Origin: Paralithodes platypus | Lineage: Eukaryota > Arthropoda > Malacostraca > Decapoda > Lithodidae | Direction of reading: 5' to 3' | DNA: 64,000 nt | Assembly: GCA_032716605.1 (NCBI GenBank) | Contig: CM064517.1 | Coordinates: 26,559,310-26,623,309 of the forward strand | Shown: positions 23,207 to 33,969 of the stretch, one piece after another | How positions within the stretch are numbered: the stretch's first letter is position 1 | How the letters are laid out: the number at the start of each line of letters is the position of its first letter | Notes under the pieces: model-generated | What the model was told of the DNA's origin: nothing | The model's database searches: none | The model's input: only the letters and a program-made list of their open reading frames with translations | Position numbers and translations under genes: made by a program

Positions 23207-24245
23207 TTAATTCCTTTGTAGATTGCCGTCCTCGCTGTCTTCGGTCCTCCTTCCTGGTTGTCCTGTGCTGAGTCGATTTCTTCTCCGAAAATCCTTCACC
23301 GCATCGTTGAGAAGACGCCCAAAACGCGCTGCTCCCACCTGGTTCAGATGAACTCCATCGTCCGAAAACAAATAGTCATCGTAGTAGAAATTGTCCCAGG
23401 TGTCGACGAATCCCACGTTCTCCTTCCTGCAGAGGTTTGCTAGACAACGATTTGTGCTGGTGGCTATGTTGTAAAATCGGCTCTCTACACCGAGCCGGGG
23501 GACGATTCCTGAGACGATGATCCTTGATGACTTCTCCTTAAAACGACTTGATCAGCTGCTGGTACTTTAAAAGCAAATCTTCCGACCGGGTTCGCTGTAC
23601 ATCGTTGGATCCAACGTGGATGACGTACATTGTATTAGCTGGGGCCAGCTTTGATACTTCGTCAACTGCTGCAACTACGTCATCCACACCACCACCAGGG
23701 ATACAAAAACGCTTCCTGGTCTTAGGTGCCCTGGCGCAAAACTCTGTGAGCTGACCACGTATCATCGAGTCTCCCACGAGCCGGACTTCTTCTATTTCCT
23801 CTTCGTCATCTGAGTCTGCGAGTATCTGGAAACGGTTTTGACACTCGGTAATCGGTATGTGTTTCCTGGTCTTGGGGCAAACGTTGTTCCTCACGACACG
23901 GAAGTTGTCTTGAGGGGGAAGAGAGTCGCTATTTGTATCTTGAGTATCGGAAACATCAGCTGAAATGGCTACTGTAGGCGTTGAATTGTTGGCAGTTGAC
24001 GTTGGGGCGTTGGTGGCTGCTGGAGTTGCGGTGACAATTGAAGTTTGTGGCACTCCAACGTTGAGTGTTACAAACTCTTGGAGTGATTCCAGCTTCATGG
24101 TGAGGACGTTGATCTTGTTGTAGGCTTCATCTAATTTCACTGTAAAATTCTCTCGTTGCTGGCAGAGCCGGCAGACTTGAAGATCGATAGTAGCAAACAT
24201 GGACTCACCAAACCTACCGGCGCAGTTCGCACAAGCGCGAGGCAT
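23207..24245 (-). pseudogene. LINE ORF1: zinc-binding motif, coiled coil, SGNH esterase; one frameshift
   Basis: I choose the ATG at 24245 (MPRACANC...). A Cys4 motif (CANC near residues 5-8, CRLC near 25-28) is followed by a heptad-like helix (about residues 35-60), a Thr/Ala/Ser-rich linker and an SGNH hydrolase domain. Block I is VGDSMIRGQ (nucleophile Ser about 160), block II GGGVDDV, block III HVGSNDV and block V SDDGVHLNQ (catalytic Asp/His). Block V lies in another frame because one extra base in an A run at 23540-23543 (T run in the sense strand) creates a stop after QLIKSF. Reading past it continues with KEKSSRIIVSGIVPRLG. CR1-group ORF1 esterases are thought to aid RNP or membrane interaction. 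Length without the shift would be about 345 codons. Confidence 0.88.
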
Positions 24246-24600
24246 GGTGACAGTCACTTTCTTCAGATCACTTCACTCACTTAAAAAACAATTCACTCAC
24301 TTTACAACACTTCACTCACTTTAAAAACACTTCAATCACTTCAACCGAAAACAAATATGCTGAAATACGCAGAAATAGGTTATCAGGGGTGATAGCCTAA
24401 CCGAAAACAAAAATGTTGAGATACGCAGAATTAGGCTTCCAGGGGCGATAGCCTAACCAAAAAAATTTTTTTTAAAATTGAAATACGCAATAATAGGCTA
24501 CCAGCGTTGAATAGCCTAACCGAATATAATAAAATTGAAATTCGCAGAAATAGGCTACCAGGTGTGATAACCTAACCTTAAACAAATATATGTATAACAG
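24246..24600 (-). promoter_or_regulatory. LINE 5' leader with tandem monomers
   Basis: Upstream of ORF1 are short TTCACTCACTT repeats (24268-24340). Four units of about 60 bp follow (24345-24582), each with AATACGCAGAAATAGGCTA-like and GATAGCCTAACC-like blocks. Tandem leader units are known to act as promoters in some LINEs; that role here is inference. Confidence 0.6.
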
Positions 24601-25534
24601 AATATGTAACTAAATATACAATTCACCAAATAGAGATTATATAAAAATAAAGTGTGACTGCACACAAGGGGTTAATATACTGTGTCAACAGATGACCCTG
24701 GTGTCACTGTAGCCTAGTAAAGCAGTAGCCTACTCTTTTTAGATAAAAAAGTGTATCAGTCAAAGGTTATTACAAGATCGTGCAAGCAACAACTAAAATT
24801 ACAGATATATATAGCTACAGTAGGATACTAAATACAATATCTACAAGAGTTAATAATAAAACAGATTGGCTGGCTATAGGCTAGGCTAGGTTTGGGTTAG
24901 GTTAAAAGCTTGGCAGGTTGGGTTAGGCTAGGTTAGTTTGTACAAATACCACCCTTAGCTTAAAGTAAAATCAGTCTGAGGAGAAAAAAGTCAAGAATAT
25001 ATCTAGGGGGAAAAGATAAATGAATGCACTTAAATTTGGTACAAAATTTGCTGGAATTTAATATGGATAATCCCCAAAAAAGGTTTGTTTACAAAATGGT
25101 GTCGGCGTTAGTCCCTGTAGGCGGTTAGTTAGTAAACAATATTGTTTATTAGCAAATTAATATGCAAAGCTTTACTTACATACAAGGCAGTTAAATAGAT
25201 ACTTACTACAGTAGGTAATGGGTAAAATTAGGGGCTACGATTTTATATAAAATAGTAATAAGAGAGCGTTTGTTTACAAAGCAAAACAAAACAATAGATG
25301 GCGCTAGTGGCGCCCTGTCCGAGCAGGAGTCTTGTGATAAACACAAAGTTTATCAGTCAATACACAGCGAAATATCGTGCAGTGTTACTTACTAAGCTAC
25401 AGGATGGTTAAACGTGCTCTTAACCACCTTTCATGCACAAGAATGAAGAGGATGAGTAGTTAATACTCAAATTATGATCGATATCGTGAGAGCGTTGACA
25501 GAGCGTCTGCAGCGTCTGGCGGTAGCACTGTAAG
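24601..25534. other. Unique-looking AT-rich sequence with TTAGG-like patch
   Basis: A degenerate GGTTAGG/GGCTAGG run lies at 24880-24936. AAGGGGTTAA at 24668-24677 could be a detached H3 right end. No coding region recognised. Confidence 0.45.
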
Positions 25535-25871
25535 TTAAGGGGAGGTCTCCACATGAGGGATTTTTTTCTGGACCCCTTTCTCCCTCATGTTTAGCCCCAT
25601 TGCTTTTGAGATTTTAAGACGTTCGCCCTAGTAGTTTGGACATTTTAAGACACTTTGCCCCATTTCTGTCAATTTTAAGACCTTTCGTGCCATTAAGGTG
25701 TCGATTTTTTTCCTGGCGAGCGATAGCGAGCCTGTAATTTAAGAGCAACCGGCCTCCGGCCTGGACAGTTTTCTACCGAAAAATGTACAAATTTATCTTG
25801 AAAGGGGGTCTAGGGGGTGTAATTTTAAGCTTGATGAAAACGTAGGGAACAAACTAAATACCTCCCCTTAA
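25535..25871 (+). mobile_element. TTAA-A MITE, subfamily A2
   Basis: TTAAGGGGAGGTCTCCACA at left and AAATACCTCCCCTTAA at right. It shares the GATGAAAACGTAGGG right-end block with 34969 and 37359. Confidence 0.92.
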
Positions 25872-26071
25872 GTTATATTCCTCTCCGTGATCTTATGCAT
25901 AGAAATATAATGCGCAGGATTGAATTACGAGTGTTGTTTCTCACTCAGTGGTTAACTCATCTGATTAGTCAACTGATAATTAAAAGAAACCACACTCGCA
26001 GTTCATTCATGCTATTTCACTTTCATAGAATAAGATCATGACGAGGAACAGAACTTATGTGGACAACTGTA
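25872..26071. mobile_element. T1 Tc1-like MITE, outer left end lost
   Basis: From GTTATATTCCTCTCCGTGAT through AACTCATCTGATTAGTCAAC to the right terminal repeat ending ACTTATGTGGACAACTGTA. Its missing left end abuts the TTAA-A copy. Confidence 0.78.
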
Positions 26072-26237
26072 CTTCTGATAGCTCGTTACTGGTATTATTT
26101 GTTTGGCGTCGTAAACATGTGTCGATGTCCTCTCATTATATATCACACAATTAAAGGGTGTGACCAAACTAATGATTTTGACTATCTTTAGCACTAGAAA
26201 TGGCACGTTTTTGTTGTGCCTGTGGTATATCATATAT

Positions 26238-26345
26238 CCTTTGTTTCCACATAGCGACTTTGATAATTTAATTTGGCTTTATATTGTCCTTGTCCCAATT
26301 TTGGTTTGTTTAGTTTGCAACTTTTACATTTTAATAGGCCATTGA
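26238..26345 (+). repeat. Interspersed repeat, copy 1 of 2
   Basis: TTTCCACATAGCGACTTTGA through TTTTACATTTTAAT aligns with 38520-38625 over about 105 bp. Family unknown. Confidence 0.65.
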
Positions 26346-26466
26346 TAATACTTTAGAATTGCGTTATTTGCATCATCATAATACGAACGCAACATAACCA
26401 CTGGAAAGCAAGCAGCATTCGGTACCATTCGTGCTGTGTAAAAGGGCACATATGAAAAAGAAAGAG

Positions 26467-26792
26467 TTAAGGGGAGATCTCCACTTGAGGGATTTTTTTC
26501 TTGACCCCTTTCTCCCTCACGTTTAGCCCCATTGCTTTTGATATTATAAAACGTTTGCCCCATTAGTTTAGCGATTTTAAGAACTTTCACCCCATATTAA
26601 GACCTTTCGTGCAATTCAGGTGTCGATTTTATCCTGGCGAGCGATAGCGAGCCTGTAATTTAAGAGGAACCGGCCTTCGGCCGGGACATTTTTCTACCGA
26701 AAAATGTACAAATTTATCTTGAAAAGGACTCAAGGGGGTGTAATTTTAAGCTTGATGGAGGTCTATGGAACAAACTAAATACCTCCCCTTAA
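26467..26792 (+). mobile_element. TTAA-A MITE, subfamily A1
   Basis: Almost identical to the copy at 7277, including the shared internal deletion, which suggests recent spread. Confidence 0.93.
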
Positions 26793-27043
26793 AGATGTTG
26801 GTTGCTCCCTATACAGTAGCTGCGTGTGGTTGTACCCAATCACTGAGGAAGCCGACTCGTGTGGCGCTCATATAAACATACTATAAACACCGCTGACTGT
26901 TTTTATGGCACCAGGGCTATACCAGGAGAGAATGGCGCCTCTCTGTCTCAATGTCTGGTGTTCCTGTCTGTCTAATTATGTGAGGTTAATATCGCCTACG
27001 TCACACCCGCGAATCAATAAAGGGTACACGTTGTATTTGTTGT
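26793..27043. other. Unassigned sequence
   Basis: No gene or recognised repeat. Confidence 0.4.
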
Positions 27044-27345
27044 TTGAGAGGGAAAGACAGAGGGGCGGGGGTATATATTTATAATGTCGATACCCATACA
27101 GCCTTAAATTTGACTAAGAGGGTGTACGAGAGCGAGGTGGTGGGACAGAGAGGGAGAGGTAGACCGAATATGAGGTGGAAGGATGGAGTGAGGAACTACA
27201 TGAACGAAGGCGGTGCTGGTTGGGGGGAGGGGCGTCGACTGACTGGGGACAGAGGTGCATGGAGGCGGTTCGTTCGTGGCCACCCCTTCGGGGATCACGG
27301 CGTCAGGCAATAGATAGATAGAGATAGATGTTTAATTCTGGGCAT
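27044..27345 (+). pseudogene. LINE C-terminal fragment (family L3) with 3' UTR
   Basis: The open frame 27044-27313 encodes GQRGRGRPNMRWKDGVRNYM and later GDRGAWRRFVRGHP. The GRP-RW-D...R-WRR-V pattern is the usual C-terminus of RTE- or Jockey-like LINE polymerases. The ATG shown has no special support; the element is simply 5' truncated. After the stop come ATAGAT repeats and GTGCCCCGTCTGTCACTTGG, a 3' UTR word also found next to the CA array at 31202 on the other strand. Confidence 0.7.
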
Positions 27346-27368
27346 GGTGCCCCGTCTGTCACTTGGTT

Positions 27369-27370
27369 AT

Positions 27371-27413
<43 letters not shown>

Positions 27414-27484
27414 ACAAAAAAATCGGACACAAGGGGGTAGGAGTCAACCAAAATAGAACGAAGGTGTGTAGTTGCAATAATTAA

Positions 27485-27513
<29 letters not shown>
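27369..27513. repeat. (TG)n, (AG)n and second (TG)n microsatellites
   Basis: TG/GA run at 27369-27413 directly after the L3 tail, and TG at 27485-27513. Confidence 0.93.
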
Positions 27514-27518
<5 letters not shown>

Positions 27519-27715
27519 GAGGGAGGGAACAACCAATATAGAACAAGAGTGAGGAGTTACAACAATTCAGAGAGTCTTGACTTAATAACCTGTATTTACC
27601 GCACCTCAGAGTGGATATGGGCACTCAATAATACATTACGATGCAATTATTGTTTGTGTTGCAATAATTCAGTTATAATTGGGCACGAAACACCAATGTC
27701 TTAGCCATGTGCAAC

Positions 27716-27903
27716 ATTGATTATACTAATTATACTAATTATACTAATTATACTAATTATACTATTATACTAATTATACTAATTATACTATTATACTAAT
27801 TATACTATTATACTAATTATACTATTATACTAATTATACTAATTATACTATTATACTAATTATACTAATTATACTATTATACTAATTATACTATTATACT
27901 AAT
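27716..27903. repeat. 9-bp/14-bp (ATACTAATT)n array
   Basis: Alternating ATACTAATT and ATACTATT units for about 190 bp. Confidence 0.95.
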
Positions 27904-27990
27904 CATAACATCAATTCAGATAGTATAGTTTCTTGAGATATGATACCTCGATAAATTTCGTTCACAGGAAACAGCAACTTGCAGTGTTTG

Positions 27991-27992
27991 TT

Positions 27993-28030
<38 letters not shown>

Positions 28031-28119
28031 CGAGCGAGAGAGAGAGAGAGCGAGAGCGAGAGCGAGAGACTGAGAGAGAGAGAGAGAGCGAGAGACTGAG
28101 AGAGAGAGAGCGAGAGACT

Positions 28120-28151
<32 letters not shown>

Positions 28152-28212
28152 CTGAGAGAGGGCGAGAGATTGAGAGAGAGAGAGAGAGAGTGAGTGAGTG
28201 AGTGAGTGAGTG
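27991..28212. repeat. (GA)n array with CGAG and ACTG variants
   Basis: Purine tract with recurrent GCGAGAGACTGAGAGA blocks, showing multi-unit duplication, then GAGT tetranucleotides. Confidence 0.95.
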
Positions 28213-28563
28213 TAGGACGCGAGGGGCCAAGGGACCCACCGAAATAGAACGAACGCAAGGAATTATACCAATTAAAAGGGGAAGTGATGGAGGGGCGAAA
28301 ATACCCTCTAGGCAAGCAACGGAAGGGGTCCACTCTGTCTAGAGATCCTTTAGTAAGAAAAATTGGCCATCTTTTGCATTGGAATCCATTTGGGTGCCTT
28401 AATACAAAAATAAAAATGATGAATAACTTTCCTAACGCCTATTAATTAAATTTTCTGCATGGGTACGGAGATATCCGAGTGTGGCGAGAGACTCGTAACA
28501 CCAGTGGCAAAAATATGGCGGAGAGTGACCGATCTCTGTTACTATAGGGTCTCTAACTCGGTC
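28213..28563. other. Unassigned sequence
   Basis: No gene recognised. Confidence 0.4.
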
Positions 28564-28913
28564 CTAAGGGGACAGTGGATATTTTTGGGGGGTCTTACTT
28601 ATTTATATATTCATTTGATTTTTAGTTTCCTGGCTAGACCTCCATCATACTCTAAAAAAAACGCTCCCTAGACCCCTCTTCAAGATAGATTTGTAAATGT
28701 TTCGATAGAAAAAAAGTCTTCTGAAAAATACAGGCTCGCTATCGCTCGCCAGGAAAAAAACGACACCTAAATGGCAGGAAAGGTCGTAATATTGACAATT
28801 AAATGGGGTGAAGGGTCTAAAAAATCGCCGAACTAATGAGCCGAACGCCTGAAAACTAAGGGGCTAAACATGAGGGAGAAGGGGGACCATAACAACGCCC
28901 CATCTCCCCTTAG
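28564..28913 (-). mobile_element. TTAA-A MITE, old copy
   Basis: Ends have decayed to CTAAGGGG and CCCCTTAG. GGCTCGCTATCGCTCGCC is intact, but the first hairpin is lost (AAAAGTCTTCTGAAAA). Confidence 0.82.
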
Positions 28914-28977
28914 GAGAGCCTAAGAATACCCAGGTGATATAGGCCTTGGCCAAACTACCGTGAACACTAACATTTGA

Positions 28978-29175
28978 TTTACCCCTTGAGATTATGACGC
29001 GTTTTTGGCAGTTTATTTGGCTATCATTAGTCGACTTTGTACAGCTTGGGAAGGATCTGTGGGAATTCAAAGGGTTAGGACTGTCCCCATTAACCCTCTG
29101 ATTTACATATACCCTTCCTAATCTGAATACAATCGTCTAATAGTAGCCGGAAAACAGAACATATTACGTATTGGA
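28978..29175. mobile_element. H5 palindromic MITE, decayed ends
   Basis: TTTACCCCTTGAGATTATGACGC at the left and AATCGTCTAATAGTAGCCGG at the right, with GGAAGGATCTGTGGGAATTC inside the left arm. Confidence 0.75.
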
Positions 29176-29239
29176 TCTTATGTTTATGTTAATCCAAAAT
29201 ATTGTTGCTGGAGGTGGTTAAGCATAATTTTGTTTTTAA

Positions 29240-29330
29240 CTTATTACAATAGTAGCCCATTTGTTCTAGCCTTGTTTTGAGTTACAGAGGTTAGGGGTCA
29301 AAATTGCTGTCCTAATTATAGTGAATAGAG
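29240..29330. mobile_element. H7 foldback MITE, right part only
   Basis: TTTGTTCTAGCC...GAGTTACAGAGGTTAGGGGTCA matches the right half of 33676-33872. Confidence 0.5.
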
Positions 29331-29638
29331 TATATAGACTGGAGGTAGAGGGTTGTTGTTTACTAAAATATTATTGAATTTGTCTCTAGAACTTTCCAGG
29401 CTAGGGTTGTCGACAAAAATATGGTGTGTGTGTGTGTGTGTGTGTGGTATGTGGGGGGGGGGGGGAATACTGCGATTATACCCTATACACTGTTTAGTAT
29501 GGGTAGGCCAATAATTCCGACCCCAGCCTGACATAAGTAAAGAAGGAAGTCAGTCATTGGAGCTGTTATGTCTACCTTTGGGAAAGAGTTAACCGGTAAA
29601 CGTATGCGGATAATTACAACCCGTTTGTTCCACCCCTC
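29331..29638. other. Unassigned sequence with short GT and G runs
   Basis: GT run at 29423-29447 and G run at 29454-29465. No gene seen. Confidence 0.4.
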
Positions 29639-29838
29639 TTAACCCCTTCTGTGCCGCCGACGTCTTTTTAATTTTATTCTAGCTATATTTAGACGAGTTT
29701 GTGCCATTTAAGAAGGATATGTGGTAGTTAATAGGGTCAGGTGAGATAGTTCGAAGCCTGTTAATAAAAGCTGAATATAATCGCCTAATAATAGCTAGAA
29801 TAAAGTTAAAATGACGGCGCCGGTATAGAAGGGGTTAA
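29639..29838. mobile_element. H3 palindromic MITE, complete
   Basis: TTAACCCCTTCTGTGCCGCC at left and GGCGCCGGTATAGAAGGGGTTAA-type right end (29817-29838). 200 bp in length. Confidence 0.88.
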
Positions 29839-30327
29839 ATTACAAAAAAATTAGGTTAAGATTTCTGGCCTACCTATAATGAGCAGGGTATAGCGTTGGT
29901 TAGAGAGTTTAAAACGATGCCCATGAAGTATGAGTTTAAGTAGAAATTTATTGACAGGGGAACTAGCTCATAAAACCTAGACGCGGCCGACTATGGTACG
30001 TATAAGGAAAGGGGAGATGGTGAAAATGGAAAGGTTGGGGCCGGGAAAGGTAAGGTATCTGATGGTTGGGGGGAAAATAAAAGACGTTTCGTGCCATTTA
30101 GGTGTTCAGTATTGGTATCCAGATTATAGGATGGTCTTAGTTTCATTAGGGACAGTTCAATAGAGAATGAAGCATATTATATCAAACTGTCTTGGTGGAA
30201 TAATAATTAAAGCGCGTAAGTTCTGTATGTGGTGTCCTGGGTTCGAATCCCCAGAGGATCGTATGCTTTCATTAATTACATTGGGAGTTATTGGTGTTAA
30301 GAACGATAATAGTTAATATCTCCTCGG
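29839..30327. other. Mixed scraps, including an H7 end and a TTAA-A fragment
   Basis: GATTTCTGGCCTACCTATAAT at about 29857 is an H7 end. AAGACGTTTCGTGCCATTTAGG at about 30081 is a TTAA-A motif. Neither element is complete. Confidence 0.5.
30196..30262 (+). other. tRNA-like sequence (possible SINE head or tRNA relic)
   Basis: CCTGGGTTCGAATCCCCAG forms a perfect T-arm with a canonical pol III B box. Upstream TGGTGGAATAATAATTAAAG is a poor A box, and the acceptor stem cannot be closed. I do not call a functional tRNA. Confidence 0.35.
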
Positions 30328-30378
30328 TGCTGCTAGGAGAGTGGCGAACACAACCTTAGGTGACCTTAGGTAGGTAGG
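30328..30378 (+). mobile_element. L2 LINE 3' end, about 50 bp
   Basis: CTCGGTGCTGCTAGGAGAGT, GGCGAACACAACCTTAGGTG and the AGGT tail match 36620-36671. Confidence 0.75.
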
Positions 30379-30524
30379 TAACCACTAATACACGTGATCT
30401 GCCGGAAGATGTCTTGGAATACAGACGAAAGCTTGCAGCCCCATGTTTCATTTTCCTAGCGACTACAAGATATTCCTTTAATATTGTTGTTTTATTTCAT
30501 TATTATACATTAGGGAATATACTG

Positions 30525-30526
<2 letters not shown>

Positions 30527-30588
<62 letters not shown>

Positions 30589-30600
30589 TAATATTATTGT
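30527..30600. repeat. (ATT)n microsatellite
   Basis: TTA/ATT run of about 70 bp. Confidence 0.97.
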
Positions 30601-31054
30601 TGTTTTTGTTTAGGACTGTAACTCAAAGGTGATCATTTGCCCCGTTCTATTTACTTCCAAATTTATAGCTTATCCCTGACCTCCTTCGTACCCCTTGTTT
30701 ACCTTTCGTACCAGCAGTGTGTTTATCAAGCCCGCATCACGACCGGAATGCCACCAGTCCTTAGTAATAGTGTGGGTATGACAGGCTAACCATTCCTAAG
30801 TATCTCCCTCGGTAGGAACATTCACAGGCCTTCTGACATTGGGTAGATAGGGCTTTGTAATTAGAGGCGTAGGGATAACAAGTGTGTGAGTAAGGTGTGT
30901 TAGGGTTTGTTTGGTATTTATCTATTTATGTTGTGTTTATATATTTGTCAATGTACTGTATATATTTATTTATTAATATATATATATATATGTCTTTTAT
31001 CCATACTATTTTATTCACAGTCAACCACTTTCCCTAGTTTATATACAGGTATCT
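30601..31054. other. Unassigned sequence
   Basis: No gene recognised; the latter part is T-rich. Confidence 0.4.
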
Positions 31055-31250
<196 letters not shown>

Positions 31251-31518
31251 TTTGACCGTTATTTAAGGCTGTCTGGGTATCGACATTATACAAATATACC
31301 CACCCCCCCCGCCCCCTCTCCCTTTCCCTCTCCCTATCCTATTCTGAGTTCCTATTTCCTTCGTGTGTCCCAGTGACTCATGCTTCCACCTTCCTATCTT
31401 ATTCTGAGTTCCTATTTCCTTCCTTCCACTCTGCTGGCCCCAGTGACTCAGGTGTGCTCCACCCTGGCAAGGACCCGAGGGTTAGTATCGGACACACAGG
31501 CTAATATGGTCCTGCTAG
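31251..31518. other. Unassigned sequence with a local repeat
   Basis: TATTCTGAGTTCCTATTTCC occurs at about 31340 and 31400, with CCAGTGACTCA after each. Confidence 0.5.
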
Positions 31519-31529
31519 TGTGTGTGTGT

Positions 31530-31568
<39 letters not shown>

Positions 31569-31575
31569 TGTGTGT

Positions 31576-31628
<53 letters not shown>

Positions 31629-31640
31629 TGTCTGTGTGTG
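31519..31640. repeat. (TG)n microsatellite with TC interruptions
   Basis: TGTGTC interruptions recur, indicating slippage of larger blocks. Confidence 0.95.
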
Positions 31641-31937
31641 AGTCATGTGTGTGAGGGCAAAGACGCGAAAGTGACGATGGAGTGGAGAGAGATTTGTTCT
31701 TCATTCTTATTACTTTAGTCAGTGTTATTCAAAGTATTCTGCCGTTTTCTATTTATAATGAATTTGTATATATGTGTATTATTGTTATTTCGTGTAGCAA
31801 TGTTAGGTAGAGTAGCTTAGAGCAGGCCAAGGGAGAAATTAAGCACATCAGAAAAAACACAGATTAGTGACTTAGTGCATGGGAACAAAACATAGTGCAG
31901 ACTAATATAAGGTCAATGGCGAGCAAGACAAGACAGA

Positions 31938-32703
31938 TATATCCAACAGTTCAAGGTGCATCACAATCAATATGCCCAATAATTCAAGGTGCATCACTAT
32001 TAATATACCCAATAATTCAAGGTGCATCACAATTAATATGCCCAATAATTCAAGGTGCATCACAATTAATATGCCCAATAATTCAAGGTGCATCACTATT
32101 AATATACCCAATAATTCAAGGGCATCACAATTAATATACCCAATAATTCAAGGTGCATCACAATTAATATACCCAATAATTCAAGGTGCATCACAATTAA
32201 TATACCCAATAATTCAAGGTGCATCACAATTAATATACCCAATAATTCAAGGTGCATCACAATTAATATACCCAATAATTCAAGGTGCATGACAATTAAT
32301 ATACCCAATAATTCAAGGTGCATCACAATTAATATACCCAATAATTCAAGGTGCATCACAATTAATATACCCAATAATTCAAGGTGCATCACAATTAATA
32401 TACCCAATAATTCAAGGTGCATCACAATTAATATACCCAATAATTCAAGGTGCATCACAATTAATATGCCCAATAATTCAAGGTGCATCACTATTAATAT
32501 ACCCAATAATTCAAGGGCATCACAATTAATATACCCAATAATTCAAGGTGCATCACAATTAATATACCCAATAATTCAAGGTGCATCACAATTAATATAC
32601 CCAATAATTCAAGGTGCATCACAATTAATATACCCAATAATTCAAGGTGCATCACAATTAATATACCCAATAATTCAAGGTGCATCACAATTAATATACC
32701 CAA
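31938..32703. repeat. 33-bp satellite, about 23 units
   Basis: The unit contains CCCAATAATTCAAGGTGCAT then CACAATTAATATA. A one-base-deleted unit (CAAGGGCATC) flanked by the same ATGCCC and CACTATT variants occurs at 32120 and 32515, 395 bp apart. So a block of 12 units was duplicated. Open frames on both strands are repeat artefacts. Confidence 0.97.
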
Positions 32704-33090
32704 TCATGGTTATACTCTATTTACCTTATTACATCTTTATTGTTTACAGCGTCGGTAGGTCAGGGCAGGGCAGACTAATGTACTAATAGCAGGGCAGGTA
32801 TATTGTAGGCCAGGTATAAGGCTAGGCAAGGTGATAATATACCTGGGCGTTTACTGTTTGTAATTACTAGGTCTTATAAAACTAGTGATGGAGGGGGCGG
32901 GTCTCGTCTGGGGTATAAACTGGGCTCTTTATTCGCATTTGCTATTATGATTTCCTTCAGTAATCTTGTTGAACGCCGCTGAAGCAAACACACCTATTAC
33001 ACATGCACAACACATGCATCTAAACAAACACATATACAGTACAATATATACAGACAGTATTTACAGCACACATACACTCTCTCCCTCAAT
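32704..33090. other. Unassigned sequence
   Basis: GGCAGG/GTAGG words near 32750-32830; no gene seen. Confidence 0.4.
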
Positions 33091-33255
33091 CTATCTTTCC
33101 CTCTTCCCATGACTTGAACTGCTTCCAGCTCCGTGTGTCAGACATTTTGATTCTAACGTATGTTGAACTTGATTCTCTGTTACTCTTTCAACTTTGAGGG
33201 AGACACTTGTTACAGGCAGCTTTGCCTTTTGTCTTCTTTAGTCTCACAGAAGAAA
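33091..33255 (+). pseudogene. L4 LINE C-terminal and 3' tail fragment
   Basis: CCCATGACTTGAACTGCTTC encodes the DLNCF block seen at 16574. TACAGGCAGCTTTGCC and an A-rich end follow. No other coding content. Confidence 0.62.
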
Positions 33256-33599
33256 AAAAGAAACACGTAAAAAACTAAATACGTTGCATTTAGCCGTCGA
33301 CTCACAAGTGCAATGATAATACATGTTTTTAAAACGTTTCAGTTAGGCCTACCTAAAAACCAGCGTGGAACTTTATCATGACGTGGTTAGTTGATTACAT
33401 GCAACATACGATATGCAGGTCTAGAGTGCCCTGTAAATATTGACCATGACTGTGCACACCAATGTAACGAAAGATCAATATACACAAGCACTTTCCCCCG
33501 CAACCGTTATTCGCAACCCTGATCTGGCAGCTAATGAATTATACTTTGTATTAGTATTTGATCAACTACAATAATCTAACTTTAATCTATAGTTCAATC
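33256..33599. other. Unassigned unique-looking sequence
   Basis: No gene or recognised repeat. Confidence 0.4.
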
Positions 33600-33872
33600 A
33601 TTATGGGTAGACCACAAAATGATGACCACTAGCTTCTCTAACTCATACAAGACAGTAGTAATCGATGTAGTATATCTATAGGTAGGCCAAAATATGTTGA
33701 CCACTCTCACTCGTAAACGACTACAGTAATCGAGACACTATTGCTACCATTTAGGAAGGGTCAGCCAGGGAATGGGCTGTATATTTAGGTGTGGAAATGT
33801 ATACAGTCAATTCGCTCTAGCCCTCTCTAAGTTACAGAGGCTAGGGGTCACGAGTTCTGGCCTACCTATAAT
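33600..33872. mobile_element. H7 foldback MITE plus an extra left arm
   Basis: The complete part spans 33676 (CTATAGGTAGGCCA) to 33872 (CTGGCCTACCTATAA). It is preceded by a second, diverged left arm (33600-33665, GGGTAGACCACAAAATGATGACC). Confidence 0.65.
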
Positions 33873-33969
33873 TAATGGACTATAGTTGCCGACACCAAGG
33901 AAAAATAGTCCTAAAAAGTTGCTAGAAAAAAGTTGCCGGAAAAAGCTCTGGTGTAAATCCAGGGTTTAT

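Larger units (their letters stand above)
19978..24600 (-). mobile_element. CR1-like LINE, nearly full length (family L1c)
   Basis: It reads on the minus strand as repeat-rich 5' leader (about 24600-24246), ORF1 (24245-23207), ORF2 (23108 or upstream to 20229) and a 3' UTR of about 250 bp (20228-19978). ORF1 with an SGNH esterase plus ORF2 with endonuclease and reverse transcriptase is the CR1-group layout. The total of about 4.6 kb is close to a full-length CR1 element. The 5' boundary is an estimate from the end of the leader repeats, and the 3' boundary is where H3 MITE sequence begins. No clear target duplication is visible. Confidence 0.9.

Noticed and set aside
30196..30262. Functional tRNA gene
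   Set aside because: Good T-arm and B box, but no closable acceptor stem, weak D-arm and unclear anticodon arm.
31938..32703. CRISPR-like array
   Set aside because: Repeats are contiguous with no unique spacers, and the window is eukaryotic.
32099..32786. Long frames of repeated ILVMHLELLG or INIPNNSRC
   Set aside because: Translation of the 33-bp satellite, whose period is a multiple of three; open on both strands.
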